Both the position numbers and the translations under genes were made by a program. A stretch of DNA of 64,000 nt, taken from NCBI GenBank assembly GCA_039566865.1, contig CM076957.1, forward strand, positions 13,959,896 to 14,023,895, read 5' to 3'. Source of the stretch: Aurelia coerulea. Lineage: Eukaryota > Cnidaria > Scyphozoa > Semaeostomeae > Ulmaridae. The stretch's first letter is position 1; every line of letters starts with the position of its first letter. Shown piece by piece: positions 54,678 through 64,000 of the stretch. Under the pieces are notes generated by a model, which was not told where the DNA came from, ran no database searches, and saw nothing but the letters and a program-made list of their open reading frames with translations.

Positions 54678-55419
54678 GTAAGCGCAAAGAACGTTTCATT
54701 TCATGCATTCATAATGATTTTATCTTAAAACATTCGCCAAACTTGTCACAACTTGCAACATATTGTTTTTTGTATCATGAATATCAAACCAGCTCAGTCG
54801 ATAATTCTTGAACTGCAGTCTCGCATTGTCTATTTTAAGGCAAACTGGAGTGGTAAAAATTAACAGGAGTGTGCGAAAAATAAAAAGGCAGAAGCAAGAC
54901 TTTTGCCCAAGCTATTTTTAGATATCCCAAATCCATGATTACGTGTCCGCACAAAAAGCATTTGTACACACTTATTGTTTTATGTTCTATGCAGCTGCAC
55001 CACTCATTGTGCTAATTATCCGCCGATAGACATGTAGTATTCAGTCTCCAACCAACCATAATTGCTTGCTTCTTTAGCCCCTTGCTTGCTTTAAATGAAG
55101 TGTTTCACAAATGAAAGCATGGCTGTTTATTATTCTGTCCATATGGTGTTATTGGTATTGTAGCAATAGACAAAATTAGATGTCGATCAGATTGTATAAC
55201 CTTGAACATAGCAAATCCTTTTCACAGCCTAGGCACAAGGAATAGTAATGATAAGGAAACTAAGATCCACTCATGATCTTTACGTTATCACTTTTTGTCC
55301 ATAATGTTGGCTGATGCTGATTTACTTGTACAAATCTACTGCCCTCCTAGTTTTCAGCATATTCATAGAAACGAATCTCATTTGATACAGGATACTTTCA
55401 AAGGATATCTTTTTCTCAG

Positions 55420-55506
55420 CTAAAAGTTGCAACTGACAGTGAACTGCGGGGAAAATTGGAGATGAAAAGTAGACTGCAAGTAGACACAACAAATTTAGAG
55501 GTTCAG
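55420..55506 (+). CDS. Host exon, coiled-coil, same gene as 54552
   Basis: An 87-bp exon between TTTTTCTCAG and GTATGC, phase 0, so it joins the exon at 54552 in frame. Residues LKVATDSELRGKLEMKSRL … LEVQ are charged and helical. I do not recognise the family. Confidence 0.55.
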
Positions 55507-55659
55507 GTATGCTCAAGCATTTAACTTGCACTTTAACATGACAAATTTCACATCTTATGAAAGTTAACCTTGATGTATCGCTAGTTGTTGCAATGTAGAC
55601 TGATTTGAAGGAAGCATGAACAATACTTCACAGAGTAAACATCTTTTTACTTCCATTAG

Positions 55660-55710
55660 AATCTTCAGTATCTGAAAAAGAAATTTGATTTGAAAGATAT
55701 ACTGAAAATG
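55660..55710 (+). CDS. Possible short host exon
   Basis: Between TTCCATTAG and GTTTAG, 51 bp, phase 0, encoding NLQYLKKKFDLKDILKM, compatible with a continuing coiled coil. The donor is weak. A further helical stretch near 56168-56240 (TLESQKHNEKHKKLVTKLEN) is out of phase with this exon, so an exon is missing or the model is wrong. Confidence 0.35.
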
Positions 55711-56313
55711 GTTTAGAAGATACAATGCCTGCCAAAAGTCCTTGGAACACTTAGGCCATTTCTTTACAATCCGCAGTTCTAGCCATAGCGATTAGCTTTA
55801 AACACCCCCTCACCCCCGAAGCAATGTTGATTTGCAAGGTTATTGTCCCAGCATTCCATCAGAGTCGCGAATCGTCTTGCCACCCCCATTTTATCATCAC
55901 AGAATAACATTGTTCTGAGGGGGAGAGGGGGGAATCGCAAAACAAGGCAAAAATAGCCAAAATAGCAAATGTGCTCCAAGACTTTTGGCAGGCATTGTCT
56001 GAATTTTATTTCGATAAAGGCGTAGTACAGGAAAACAAACTTATCACACCTTAAGATTTTCGATGGTCCTGATTTCATTTTTGACGACCAAAATGTAGTA
56101 TTTTATTATGATGACGTCATAATTGGCAATCAAACCTATTTTAAGTGACCAATTGGCACTGCCGCAGAACTGACTTTGGAGTCGCAAAAGCACAACGAGA
56201 AACACAAGAAACTCGTCACAAAACTGGAAAATAAATGTTTGTCAGGAACTTTTCACAATGTTAAATGCTGTGAGTTAAGGAAACCTATTGTACGGAGAGT
56301 ATGAATACATATA

Positions 56314-56524
56314 CCGGGTGTCCCAAAATGATGTATTATTGTTTGATTGCTTGTATGTCCATAACCAATGAACGGATTTTCAAAAACTTTGTTTTATTTG
56401 ATTGCCTAATCGTTAAATTGGATGTTAAGATGTTGTTTGTGGCTTTAACAGTTTTTGAAAATCGGTTCATCGGTTATGGACATATAAGCAATCAAACGAT
56501 AATACATCATTTTGGAACACCCGT
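56314..56524. mobile_element. Palindromic mariner-like MITE, 211 bp
   Basis: The left CCGGGTGTCCCAAAATGATG and the right end (…CATCATTTTGGAACACCCG) are inverted copies. The symmetry continues through TATTATTGTTTGATTGCTT and TGTCCATAACC to near the centre. TA flanks both ends. Its termini resemble those of the element at 6438. Confidence 0.85.
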
Positions 56525-56867
56525 TATATATATCTATATTAAATGTACACAAAAAATAAAGACGATTTGAAGTTCTTGAATTTTTTTATTCCATTCTTCT
56601 AATCGACGCGTTTCGACTCTGTGGTCATCGTCAGGAGAATGAATTTGTATAGGTGTGCATGCCTTTTTATAGCCGTTTTAGTGGTGACGTGACGAAAATG
56701 AGGTCACGTGGCCTTAAAAGGGTCACGTGACGCCAAAATAAGGCGTCATATGAATGTTAAATCTTGCGTTGTATGTGTAGAAATTGATAGGCCACAGGGG
56801 AACAAAGTATTGCATAATCTTGTGAACGGAAAAAAGTGGCCTAACCATGGATTATTTTAGGGGATTT

Positions 56868-57395
56868 TTATGATTTATATTTGTCAGGGTGGTTAAGTTT
56901 ATTGTTCAAGCCTTTAGGGGAAAGAGTCTGCAGTCGCTTAATCCAGCTGTCTTCGTGTGTTTCTAATAAATGTGTCATATTTTCGACATTTTCTTTGTCG
57001 ATCTTCTCGATTATTATGAATCTTGTGTCTCTTTCGAAGACGTGATTTTGCTCTTTGAAATGTTTTTCTACCGGAAGGAGCTTATCGTATTGCGTTGATT
57101 TTATACGGGAACGGTAATTATTAAACCTGTAGTTGAAAGGCCATTCAGATTTGCCGATGCACTGTTTCTTACAGCAGGTGCATTCAAGGAGATATATTAC
57201 GTTCATGCTTCTGCAATTGGATTCGTGGAAGATTTTATATGTTTTGTGGGTATTTACGCTAGTGAATGAATTAGTTTTAATGACATGGTTGCAGCAAAGG
57301 CTTCTTTTGGTATTACATGGTGAGCAATATTTAACCGCTCTTTTGTTGGCCTTTTTTCTTAGAACTTTGTTATTTATGATAGTGTTGCTGCCCAT
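56868..57395 (-). pseudogene. Penelope-like GIY-YIG endonuclease part
   Basis: A Cys/His cluster (CSPCNTKRSLCCNHV) precedes MNVIYLLECTCCKKQCIGKS, the PLE version of the GIY-YIG core, with an invariant-type Arg in the following FNYRFNNYRSRI. HFKEQNH and ETHEDSWIKRLQTLSPKGLN, with Glu/Trp typical of the C-terminal part, follow. It nicks DNA for priming. The frame is intact here, but the thumb region is in another frame just upstream. Confidence 0.85.
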
Positions 57396-57585
57396 TATTT
57401 TCTCTCAGGTTCTTGCATCGACGAAATGCAATTATCTGAGGTTCCGAGTAGAGTTTCTTCAGTTTAGGCTTTATATTTAAAATATCCCATCTTTCTTTTA
57501 AGATTTTACCAATTTGGGGCAGTGTAGAATTAAAGGTAGTGACTAGGGGGATTCTTGTGGATCGTTTCTTTGAAACCTTCTTTAA
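57370..57585 (-). pseudogene. Penelope-like RT thumb region
   Basis: IPLVTTFNSTLPQIGKILKERW, then LKKLYSEPQIIAFRRCKNLREN is the conserved link between PLE RT and endonuclease. Upstream the LINEar match is cut by the TTAA-flanked MITE, and a frameshift separates it from the GIY-YIG part. Confidence 0.8.
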
Positions 57586-58161
57586 CCCTATAGTGGTTAG
57601 GCTATCTGACACGTCCTATTTTGGTTGGGGGGGGGGGAAAAAAGCCCCCCTCCTACCTAACTCTTGACGGGTAATAAATAGAGCAACCAGATTTGGTGTA
57701 CTACTAGCCCCAGGCATGTACTTTATGAAAATATAAAAATTAACTTAAAGTTAGCCATCATTATTGCTTGCGTCAGCACTTTTCTTTGTGTGGTCAAGAA
57801 AAGTGGCAAATCGGTCAAAATCAGGAAAAATGCGATAAAATTTAATTTGGAGCACAATTTCCATCCAAACATAAAAATTATGATAGAATACATCAAATAG
57901 CACCACCCTGCAAAATATCTTTGCAAAATTTTGCAATTTTGCTACTTTTTTCGCGAAAATTAATATTTGACAATTGGCGATTTTGACAGAGTCAGTTCCG
58001 GAAAATTGTCTCCCTCCCCCTCATTTGTCAAAATATTTTTAAGAAACTTCTTGAGTCATTGCACAATAAGTATTAGCAAAAAGTCAGAAAGTTTCCGGGC
58101 CATAATTGTTACGCTGACAGAGTTATGACAAAAAGTCTACTAGGCCCCAACCAAGATAGGG
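57586..58161. mobile_element. piggyBac-like MITE, TTAA flanks
   Basis: TTAA flanks both ends (57582-57585, 58162-58165). The ends are CCCTATAGTGGTTAGG and, inverted, CCCTATCTTGGTTGGG. The 576-bp interior is AT-rich, with a G-run at 57629 and no transposase. It is inserted between two conserved parts of the Penelope-like element. Confidence 0.85.
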
Positions 58162-58165
58162 TTAA

Positions 58166-58429
58166 TGTCGTGTTTCTTGGGGTTATGATAGCTTTGCAGA
58201 TTTGTTCTTGAAGATTCTCTTTACGATACCCTCGTCGGAGAAAATTCAGTTCCATTTGTTCGCAGTTGCTGCTTAGTTGGTCCTCTTTTGTGCATATCCT
58301 TCTAAGTCTAAATGCTTGTGAATAAGGTAAACTGTTCTTAAGATGTCTAGGGTTGGCTGATTTATAGTGTAGGTAATTATGTATGTAGCAGCCGAAATAA
58401 TCAAATTCCAAAGTTTGTAAAATCAGCAT
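58166..58429 (-). pseudogene. Penelope-like RT segment before the thumb
   Basis: YLHYKSANPRHLKNSLPYSQ, AFRLRRICTKEDQL and NFLRRGYRKENLQEQICKAI form a typical PLE RT C-terminal block. The catalytic palm is absent. The match fades at about 58430. Confidence 0.8.
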
Positions 58430-58439
58430 TTTTATTAGG

Positions 58440-58890
58440 TATTCTTTGATGCTACGATTTGCTAAAAATAAAACGAAAACAAATTAAACCCAAACAAACA
58501 GACATGTAACAAAACAGACAAAACAGAACAAAACTAATACTATAAACGAAGCTTTGTAAAGCGATGAAAATAACCCGTTGATACTACTTACTGGAATATA
58601 TTAGTGTCCATTAGATCAGCGTTCAAAAAATAGCGTTCCTTACGCGATGTCCATAAACAACCATCAAAATAAACAAGCTCAACTCTCCTCGACCACGCTT
58701 CGCTTCGCCGCGCCTAATTCTACAAAAAAATATAAATGAATACACGAATACACAAAAGGCTCTTTCAAAAGACGGACGTAGCACAAAAGACTATACAATA
58801 CAGGAAACGATCCAATCAGTACAAACATGTTACGCAATATCACGGGTCACAGGACACAGTTACATAATGAAATTAAAAACTTTTTTTTTT
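58440..58890 (-). repeat. Possible 3' LTR of the BEL/Pao element
   Basis: Non-coding sequence between the polypurine-like tract and the Penelope-like remnant, starting TGTAACTGTGTCCTG on the minus strand. The position is right for an LTR, but it is unverified without the 5' copy. Confidence 0.35.
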
Positions 58891-58937
58891 CATTTTTATC
58901 TTCCTCCCTTCAAGATATATAATATCTTGATTCTTCT

Positions 58938-59969
58938 TCAGTCAATCTCTTCTGATTCAAGCAGCAGCTCTATTTTGTTCACAGGTCTATCAAGTGTACG
59001 ATGTCTTGTGTCATTGTCACCTCTTCTGGTCAGCAATAATGTTACACTCCGCACAAATCCATTACGATCAACATTTGCAGCTATAACTTTCCCCATTGGC
59101 CAATCATTTCTGTCACTACTTTCTTCCAATAAAACTACATCTCTAACCTGAAAGTTCCTTTTGGGTTCTGTCCATTTTTGCCTTGGTTGCAACAACATCA
59201 GATACTCCTTTTTCCACCTCGACCAAAATTCATTCAAAATGTGTTGCACTCTTCTCCATCTTCTTCGGCAATATAAGTCAGCTTTCTGAAACACACCTGG
59301 AGGTGGCATGATAACTTCAGATTTCATCGTCAGCAAATGATTTGGTGTAAGTGGTCTGACGCTGTGTGGATCACTCAGTGTCTCTACTGTGAGAGGACGT
59401 GAATTCACTATCGCTTCGGATTCAGTTAGCAATGTTCTCAAAGATTCATCATCAAGAGCATGTCCATGATTCTTCAGTAGAGATGACAGTATGGCTCTAA
59501 CAGAACGGATCTGACGCTCCCAGACTCCTCCCATGTGACTTGCTGCATGGACGTTCCTTTTCCATAAAATCCAATCTGTGTTCTGACTGTGGGCAAAGCG
59601 ACCAATCTTATTATGATCCATTTTCTCAAACTCTTTCTGAAGCTCATTGACTGTACCAACGAAATTAGTGCCATTGTCGGAGTAGAGTTGACGTACACTG
59701 CCTCTTCTTGCCATAAATCTGCGTAAAGCTTGAATAAAAGAGTCAGTATCCAACGAGTTTGTTGTTTCAATATGAATCGCTCGACTTCCAAAACATGTCA
59801 ACAAAACTCCATATTGTTTCAATTCCTTTCTTCTTTCTTTGATGACAAATGGACCAAACAAATCAACTCCACAGTATGTGAAAGGTGGTGATTCCTTTAC
59901 TCGCTCCTCTTGTTTGATCTGCCATCTTCTGCTCACCTGACTTTCCTCGGAGAAAGCGGCATCTAACAC
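58938..59969 (-). pseudogene. BEL/Pao integrase core and C-terminal domain
   Basis: 343 codons. The DDE triad is visible: GVDLFGPF, LYSDNGTNFVG and GGVWERQIRSVR. After it come the DUF5641-like region (RWRRVQHILNEFWSRWKKEYL) and a terminal DNDTRHRTLDRPVNKIELL tail. The integrase inserts element DNA. The frame is open, but it is offset from the zinc-binding part upstream, near 59960. Confidence 0.9.
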
Positions 59970-60651
59970 ATCTTGAAATGAATTGTTGAACCCTAGAGTT
60001 CACATTGATTATCCAATATCCAATTGACCGAATTTCTTTCAGCGTTATCCCTCTTCCTGCGTGCTGTGTTGTTCGATGACACCAGTCAATTATTAATTCA
60101 GTAACTCTCCCTTTCTTTGGCAGGAAGATGGGGTGCTTGCATTCTTCGTCAAAAGAAGACTTCTTCATTCTTCCACCTACTCTGACAATTCCATCTTCAT
60201 CAAGAAAAGGATCCAATTTGAACAAAGAGCTCGATTTCTTGAGATTTCTTCTTTTAACACGTGTGATTTCGCCATTCATTGAAACTTTCTTTAATTCTTT
60301 CAGCTCGACTTTAAATGCTGCCTCTTGTGCTAATCTGATGATCTTATTTTCTGCTGTCTGTACATCCTCGACAGTGAGCAGTGCGTCTTTATTATTGGAC
60401 TTTGTTAAGACAACCTTCTCTTCTCTATTCTTTATCTTTCTTTTACAATTTGAAATTAATCTAAGCAGAAGTGCAACAACTCGCTTCATGCGTACCCAAT
60501 CAGAATATCGATTCTCTAGTTCAATTAGGAGACTGTCATTCTTGGCAACTGCAGTGCTATTTACTTTGACAATCTTCCTTAACTCTGGATCGTCTTCCTT
60601 TGGCAAAGGTATTGCCTTTTCTCTTGGCCATTCGTCCTCTGATTTCCACAA
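59863..60651 (-). pseudogene. BEL/Pao RNase H-integrase linker and HHCC zinc domain
   Basis: The first half (WPREKAIPLP … RMKRVVALLLRLI) is the usual linker. LDEDGIVRVGGRM then leads to the integrase zinc domain, with HRTTQHAGRG (two His) and CVRCRFLRG (two Cys). The coding frame should pass into the integrase core, but it shifts near 59970. Confidence 0.88.
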
Positions 60652-60742
60652 AAATTCTGGTCCTCTGAACCAACGTGAATTCTTTGCATTGTTACTTGCA
60701 CGAATGCTATGGGATGCATCATCAGCTAGATTTTGCTTCGTG

Positions 60743-61306
60743 TCAACATATCTCCATTCTTCTATTTCTGAATGATCTCTGATTATTTGAACCCGGTTTG
60801 CGAAAAAATTTCCTGAATCTCCTTATTTCATTTGCAATGTAACTAAGTACAATCTGGCTATCTGTCCAAACTGTCTGTTTCAGATCTTCCATGTCAAGTT
60901 CTCTTCTCAGCATAGCACCAACTTTTACGGATACTGATGCGGCTGTAAGTTCCAGGCTTGGAATCGTCGTTTGCTTCAATGGTGGAACACGAGATTTACC
61001 CATGACCAAAGAACAGTTGATATTAACTTTGACATCAATAAGACGTAAATAGCTTGCCTGACCATAACCTTCTTGCGATGCATCTGAAAAATTATGAAGT
61101 GTTGCTGAGACGACCTCACCGAAATGCTTTGGCTTGTAGCAGCGTTCCACCTCTATTTCTTCAAGGAGAGGAAGCTCCTGTCTCCATTTTAACCACATGT
61201 TTTTCTGCCCTTCTGATAAGTCATCATCCCTTTTTGTCACTGCAAAGTTCTTGTAGTATTTTCCTCCCTTGTAACAAAAACGGGGCAGCCAAACCAAGTG
61301 GATCAT
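60743..61306 (-). pseudogene. BEL/Pao RNase H
   Basis: HNFSDASQEGYGQASYL (first Asp), TIPSLELTAA (Glu) and VWTDSQIVLSYI (Asp) are the RNase H catalytic blocks. A frameshift near 60780 separates it from the linker, and another near 61270 from the RT connection. Confidence 0.88.
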
Positions 61307-61682
61307 AAATGGAGCTTATAGATGACAATACACCTCTTCTTGTCAACGGTTTATCTCTCAGCTCAATGCGAAATCCAAGTGTATCGTTCTCTACACACCA
61401 ATATACACCCAGTGCTCGCTCAGCAGGTGAATTGTCCACAGCTAAATCACATTTCTTTACTTCTTTTGATCTTTCTTCTTGTGGAATAGATTCCAACACT
61501 TCTTTGTCGTTAGAGGCAAACTTTGTGAGATTAAAACCACCCGAAGCACACATCTTACGTATATTTGATATCAGTGCAATTTGCAGCTTCACTTCCAAAT
61601 TCTTCTTCTGAATCATCCGCTGTTCTCCTGAGTGCGAAATTCGAGCAACTTGGTGATGAAATCCCGCCAAAGAGATGTACAC
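61224..61682 (-). pseudogene. BEL/Pao RT C-terminal part, YVDD box missing
   Basis: CASGGFNLTKFASN, ERALGVYWCVENDTLGF and GVLSSISSIYDPLGLAAPFLLQGR are BEL/Pao landmarks. Upstream, only about ten residues separate the SEAAN block from CASGGF, where the family carries ~30 residues including the catalytic YVDD. The box is deleted, so RT cannot work. The first ~50 codons of the frame are out of register. Confidence 0.85.
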
Positions 61683-61837
61683 ATTTCATAATCGATAGGC
61701 TCTGCTTCCAGGTTTCCTTCTGGCCACCAAAGAAATCGCAAATAAGACCGCTGATCTTCAGGAACGCGAACTTGATAAAACATAGCTTCAATGTCACCAG
61801 TAAAGGCAATCAACTCTTTCCTGAAGCGAAGAAGCAC
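61555..61837 (-). pseudogene. BEL/Pao RT palm N-terminal part, frameshifted
   Basis: [19 protein letters not shown] (catalytic Asp) and YLRFLWW are in one frame. [20 protein letters not shown] continues in another, so one base was gained or lost near 61685. On its upstream side a 23-bp tandem duplication (61836-61858 and 61859-61881, ACTGATTCGTCAGATCCGGA unit on the plus strand) shifts the frame again. Confidence 0.85.
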
Positions 61838-61844
61838 TGATTCG

Positions 61845-62303
61845 TCAGATCCGGACCAACTGATTCGTCAGATCCGGACCTTGTAGGAGCTCTTTATTCA
61901 AACAAGTTCCTTTGTATTGCGTGCTGCAGTCGAATACGACTCTAATCTTCTCTGGTTTCTTTGGGTGATATACTCCGTGATGAGGAATGTACCACTGCTT
62001 TCCAGGAATATCACAATTCTCTTCTACTTTCTTTGCATATCCTTTACTAATGATATCATTCATAAACTTGACGTAATCACTGTAAAACTTGGGATCTTTC
62101 TGCAACCTTCTTTTTGTCCACACTGCTCTTTTCATTGCTTGTTCTTTGTTATTTGGCATGTAAACATTTGGCAATGGTAGCACATAATGACCATCTGCTT
62201 TGATACTCTGTTCTTTCATCATATTTAAGAATTTCTTGTCTTCTTGTGAAAGGTCTAATTTGCCATCATCGAGCTTGGTTTCACTGAAATCCGTATGATG
62301 CAT
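61845..62303 (-). pseudogene. BEL/Pao RT N-terminal region
   Basis: YVLPLPNVYMPNNKEQAMKR and YVKFMNDIISKGYAKKVEE, then WYIPHHGVYHPKKPEKIRVV and FDCSTQYKGTCLNKELLQGP, are the fingers of BEL/Pao RT. The frame is intact to the duplication at 61836-61881. Confidence 0.9.
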
Positions 62304-62517
62304 CTTTTTAAACAGTTCATTCGTTGTGATATCCTTTACTTTATCTTCTACGACAAAATGATGGTCAGCGATCTTTGCGGAACCAGCATCAGTGACTGTG
62401 ATTCGATTGCATCTAACTGCTTTTCCATTCTCTGCGCATTCAATGATTGGGCCTGAAATGCACCAGCCAAGGCAGGATCTGAAAGCGTAAGGGCCACCAT
62501 CTTGACTAGGAATTATT

Positions 62518-62925
62518 TCATGTGGTTTCTAACGCTAATGGGCAATTTGCACCAATCAACAACCCAATAGGAATTTCAGAATCTTCTTTGTGCACATCTT
62601 TCATGATTTCTCTCAGGTGAGGCCAATGACGTAATTTATCAGGTGTTGGTATATCATCTCTTTGAATCGGAAGTCCTCTTCTGCTGTAGGTTTTTGGCAA
62701 TGAGATCATCTCTCTGTCTGCAGGGCCCAAACCAGACACAGTCAAATTATCGAGACAAACTGATCCTTCTGTATCTTCACCAGTCATGGTCTTCACAGTT
62801 ACTGTGGTCTTCACGCCTTTCCCCTTCAATGCATCTAATATATCCTCGTGTATGAAAGTTCCCTGACTGCAATTGTCAAGCATAGCATATACTACCACAT
62901 TCTTGGTTCTCACCTTTGACACCAA
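62518..62925 (-). pseudogene. BEL/Pao aspartic protease domain (DUF1758-like)
   Basis: VVVYAMLDNCSQGTFI is the active-site region. LDNCSQ stands where most members have an Asp-[ST]-Gly-like LDDGSQ, an alternative common in some invertebrate copies. LPKTYSRRGLPIQRDDIPTP and IGLLIGANCPLALE close the domain. A stop at 62518 and degenerate sequence to 62310 separate it from RT. Confidence 0.85.
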
Positions 62926-63289
62926 GTTTCACTGGGATCACCGATAAACTTATGACTTGAGCATCAAGAAAAGTCAAATTACAGACCACATCAGCTCGTT
63001 TTGTTTCATTGCTCTCCGATCTCTTTGCAAATTTAAATCCATGTAAACCAGTTGGATGAGATCCAGCACAAATATTACACGTTCTTCGTTGATTGCAACT
63101 CTTCGACACATGGGTTGGGGATGTAGGCTTACAGCATTCATAGCATAATCTTTTCACATAAAGAAACTTGCTTCTTTCTTTCACATCAAGCTTTAGATAA
63201 TCTGAACATCTATCCAAATCATGCAATCCTTCACATGATGGGCAACTTGATTTAGATTCATAAACTCTATTCGTCTCTGCTGAGGACAT
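62876..63289 (-). pseudogene. BEL/Pao gag zinc knuckles and protease start
   Basis: CPSCEGLHDLDRCSDY and CYECCKPTSPTHVSKSC plus CNICAGSHPTGLHG are Cys/His nucleic-acid-binding knuckles typical of BEL/Pao. The protein then enters the protease domain, but a frameshift near 62920 moves it to the next frame. Confidence 0.88.
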
Positions 63290-63419
63290 CTATGTACTGT
63301 AAACACTCATCTTCGTATCTTTTGGCATTTCTCTTCTAAATCTGTCTTTGAAGGGGCTTTGTACTTCGGACAAAGCTTCTCTTGAATACAATGGGTCATT
63401 GACCAGCCTCATTTCTTCT

Positions 63420-64000
63420 TCAATTAGGCATTTCTTCTTCAAAGTATGAGAATACAGCTGCTCTCAATTCGTCTCTTTTGATACCAAAAGCTTTTCGATT
63501 CCATCTTTCTTGTAGATTGCCAGGAAGTTTTGACTGGAGAACTTGCAGAATTTCTGGTGTGTTTAATACTTGCAAATTGGGGCCAGATTTCATACTGCTT
63601 TGGCATTTAACCAGACATCTATAGAAAGTTCTAAATGTCAGTGCATCAGCATATTTGATTTGTGGCCATCTCCGTAGCTCCTGCATGTACGCAGCAGAAA
63701 TTCTATACGAATCCCCATATTCCTTTGTTAATAATGCTTTTGCTTCCTTGTAACAAATACTTGGCGGCAACTGAATACAATGTCTGATTAGTTCTTTCGC
63801 TTCACCTGACGTATACTTGATTAATCTGGTCAGTCTTCCCATTGGATCCACGATTTTCTTCTCAACAACCTCACGAAATGTTGCCATAAAGTATTGATAT
63901 TTCATGGGATCCCCACTAAAAACATTCGGAGCATTTTGCTGGTTGAATAATGCATACAGTGCAGCATGTAGAGTGCTTTCATCAGTGCTCACTGTGTCTT
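63420..64000 (-). pseudogene. BEL/Pao gag (DUF1759-like), open at window edge
   Basis: About 190 codons including VFSGDPMKYQYFMATFREVVE, RLIKYTSGEAKELIRHCI, AKALLTKEYGD and LQSKLPGNLQERWNRKAF, which are DUF1759/gag landmarks. The frame stays open past the first listed codon (a GTG at 63992) and off the right edge, so the true start is outside. A stop after EEEMPN separates it from the knuckles. Confidence 0.88.

Larger units (their letters stand above)
56575..58440 (-). mobile_element. Penelope-like element, 5'-truncated, with nested MITE
   Basis: The minus strand carries RT C-terminal blocks, the thumb region, a GIY-YIG endonuclease and a 3' segment with GACGATGACCACAGAGTCGA, a common PLE tail. 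A piggyBac-like MITE (57586-58161) splits it. The upstream RT is missing beyond 58440, where the possible LTR of the BEL/Pao element begins. Confidence 0.8.
58440..64000 (-). mobile_element. BEL/Pao LTR retrotransposon, runs off the right edge
   Basis: On the minus strand, gag (DUF1759-type), zinc knuckles, protease (DUF1758-type), RT, RNase H, integrase and a C-terminal domain follow in BEL/Pao order. A purine-rich GAAGGGAGGAAG after the pol stop (near 58905) could be the polypurine tract. The 3' LTR would lie at about 58440-58890, but the other LTR is outside the window, so its limits cannot be tested. Several frameshifts and a lost RT motif show that the copy is dead. Confidence 0.85.

Noticed and set aside
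1..64000. CRISPR arrays, bacterial operons, rRNA or tRNA genes
   Set aside because: No spaced repeats, ribosome-binding patterns or rRNA sequence were seen. tRNA genes cannot be ruled out by eye, but none was noticed.

Overview
The window is eukaryotic nuclear DNA from an AT-rich, transposon-dense animal genome. Introns follow the GT-AG rule, and the DNA is filled with non-LTR retrotransposons, Penelope-like elements, a BEL/Pao element, foldback elements and many short inverted-repeat transposons. Long inverted repeats, LINEs with a 2A-like motif, THAP and B-box proteins and the BEL/Pao type suggest a cnidarian such as a coral or anemone. That placement is inference. Host exons are sparse.

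Layout. 0-2.1 kb: a Tc1/mariner-like inverted-repeat element and a second short inverted-repeat element. 2.07-5.5 kb (+): LINE-1 copy (esterase-type ORF1 end, endonuclease, reverse transcriptase, 3' hairpin and TGAAA-like tail), broken by one frameshift and one stop. 6.4-7.9 kb: a palindromic TA-flanked element and a decayed Penelope-like fragment. 9.9-10.7 kb (+): an intact ORF1-type coiled-coil protein. About 11.7-18.4 kb (+): LINE-B with a hydrophobic N-terminus, a 2A-like motif, endonuclease and reverse transcriptase, split by a hAT-like element and by a 1.16-kb piggyBac-like foldback flanked by TTAA. 18.6-31 kb: non-coding repeats, including a TIR element, a hAT-like element with a perfect 8-bp duplication, a 1.74-kb inverted repeat with ~670-bp arms, a palindrome whose centre holds another transposon, and a THAP fragment split by a short transposon.

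32.3-37.9 kb (+) is the best-preserved gene region. Three exons with good splice sites encode a 363-residue protein with two B-boxes, two CxxC/H zinc-binding regions and a C-terminal PCNA-interacting-type motif. Its stop codon is TGA followed by CTAG, the known metazoan readthrough context. The same frame stays open beyond it into a 1043-codon ORF resembling a P-superfamily-like DDE transposase. Readthrough would give a ~1425-residue fusion. This is the strongest candidate for something undescribed.

39-44 kb: poly-G-edged MITE, LINE-E 3' fragment (+) and a 0.9-kb inverted repeat with 316-bp arms. 44.5-52.2 kb (-): LINE-A (959-codon ORF), LINE-D and LINE-C, the last hit by a 420-bp MITE with a perfect 8-bp duplication. 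53-58.4 kb: piggyBac-like MITEs, at least two host exons (+) with an EBAG9-like W/DFFxDM signature, a palindromic MITE, and the GIY-YIG half of a Penelope-like element (-). 58.4-64 kb (-): a BEL/Pao gag-pol running off the right edge, with frameshifts and without the reverse transcriptase YVDD box.
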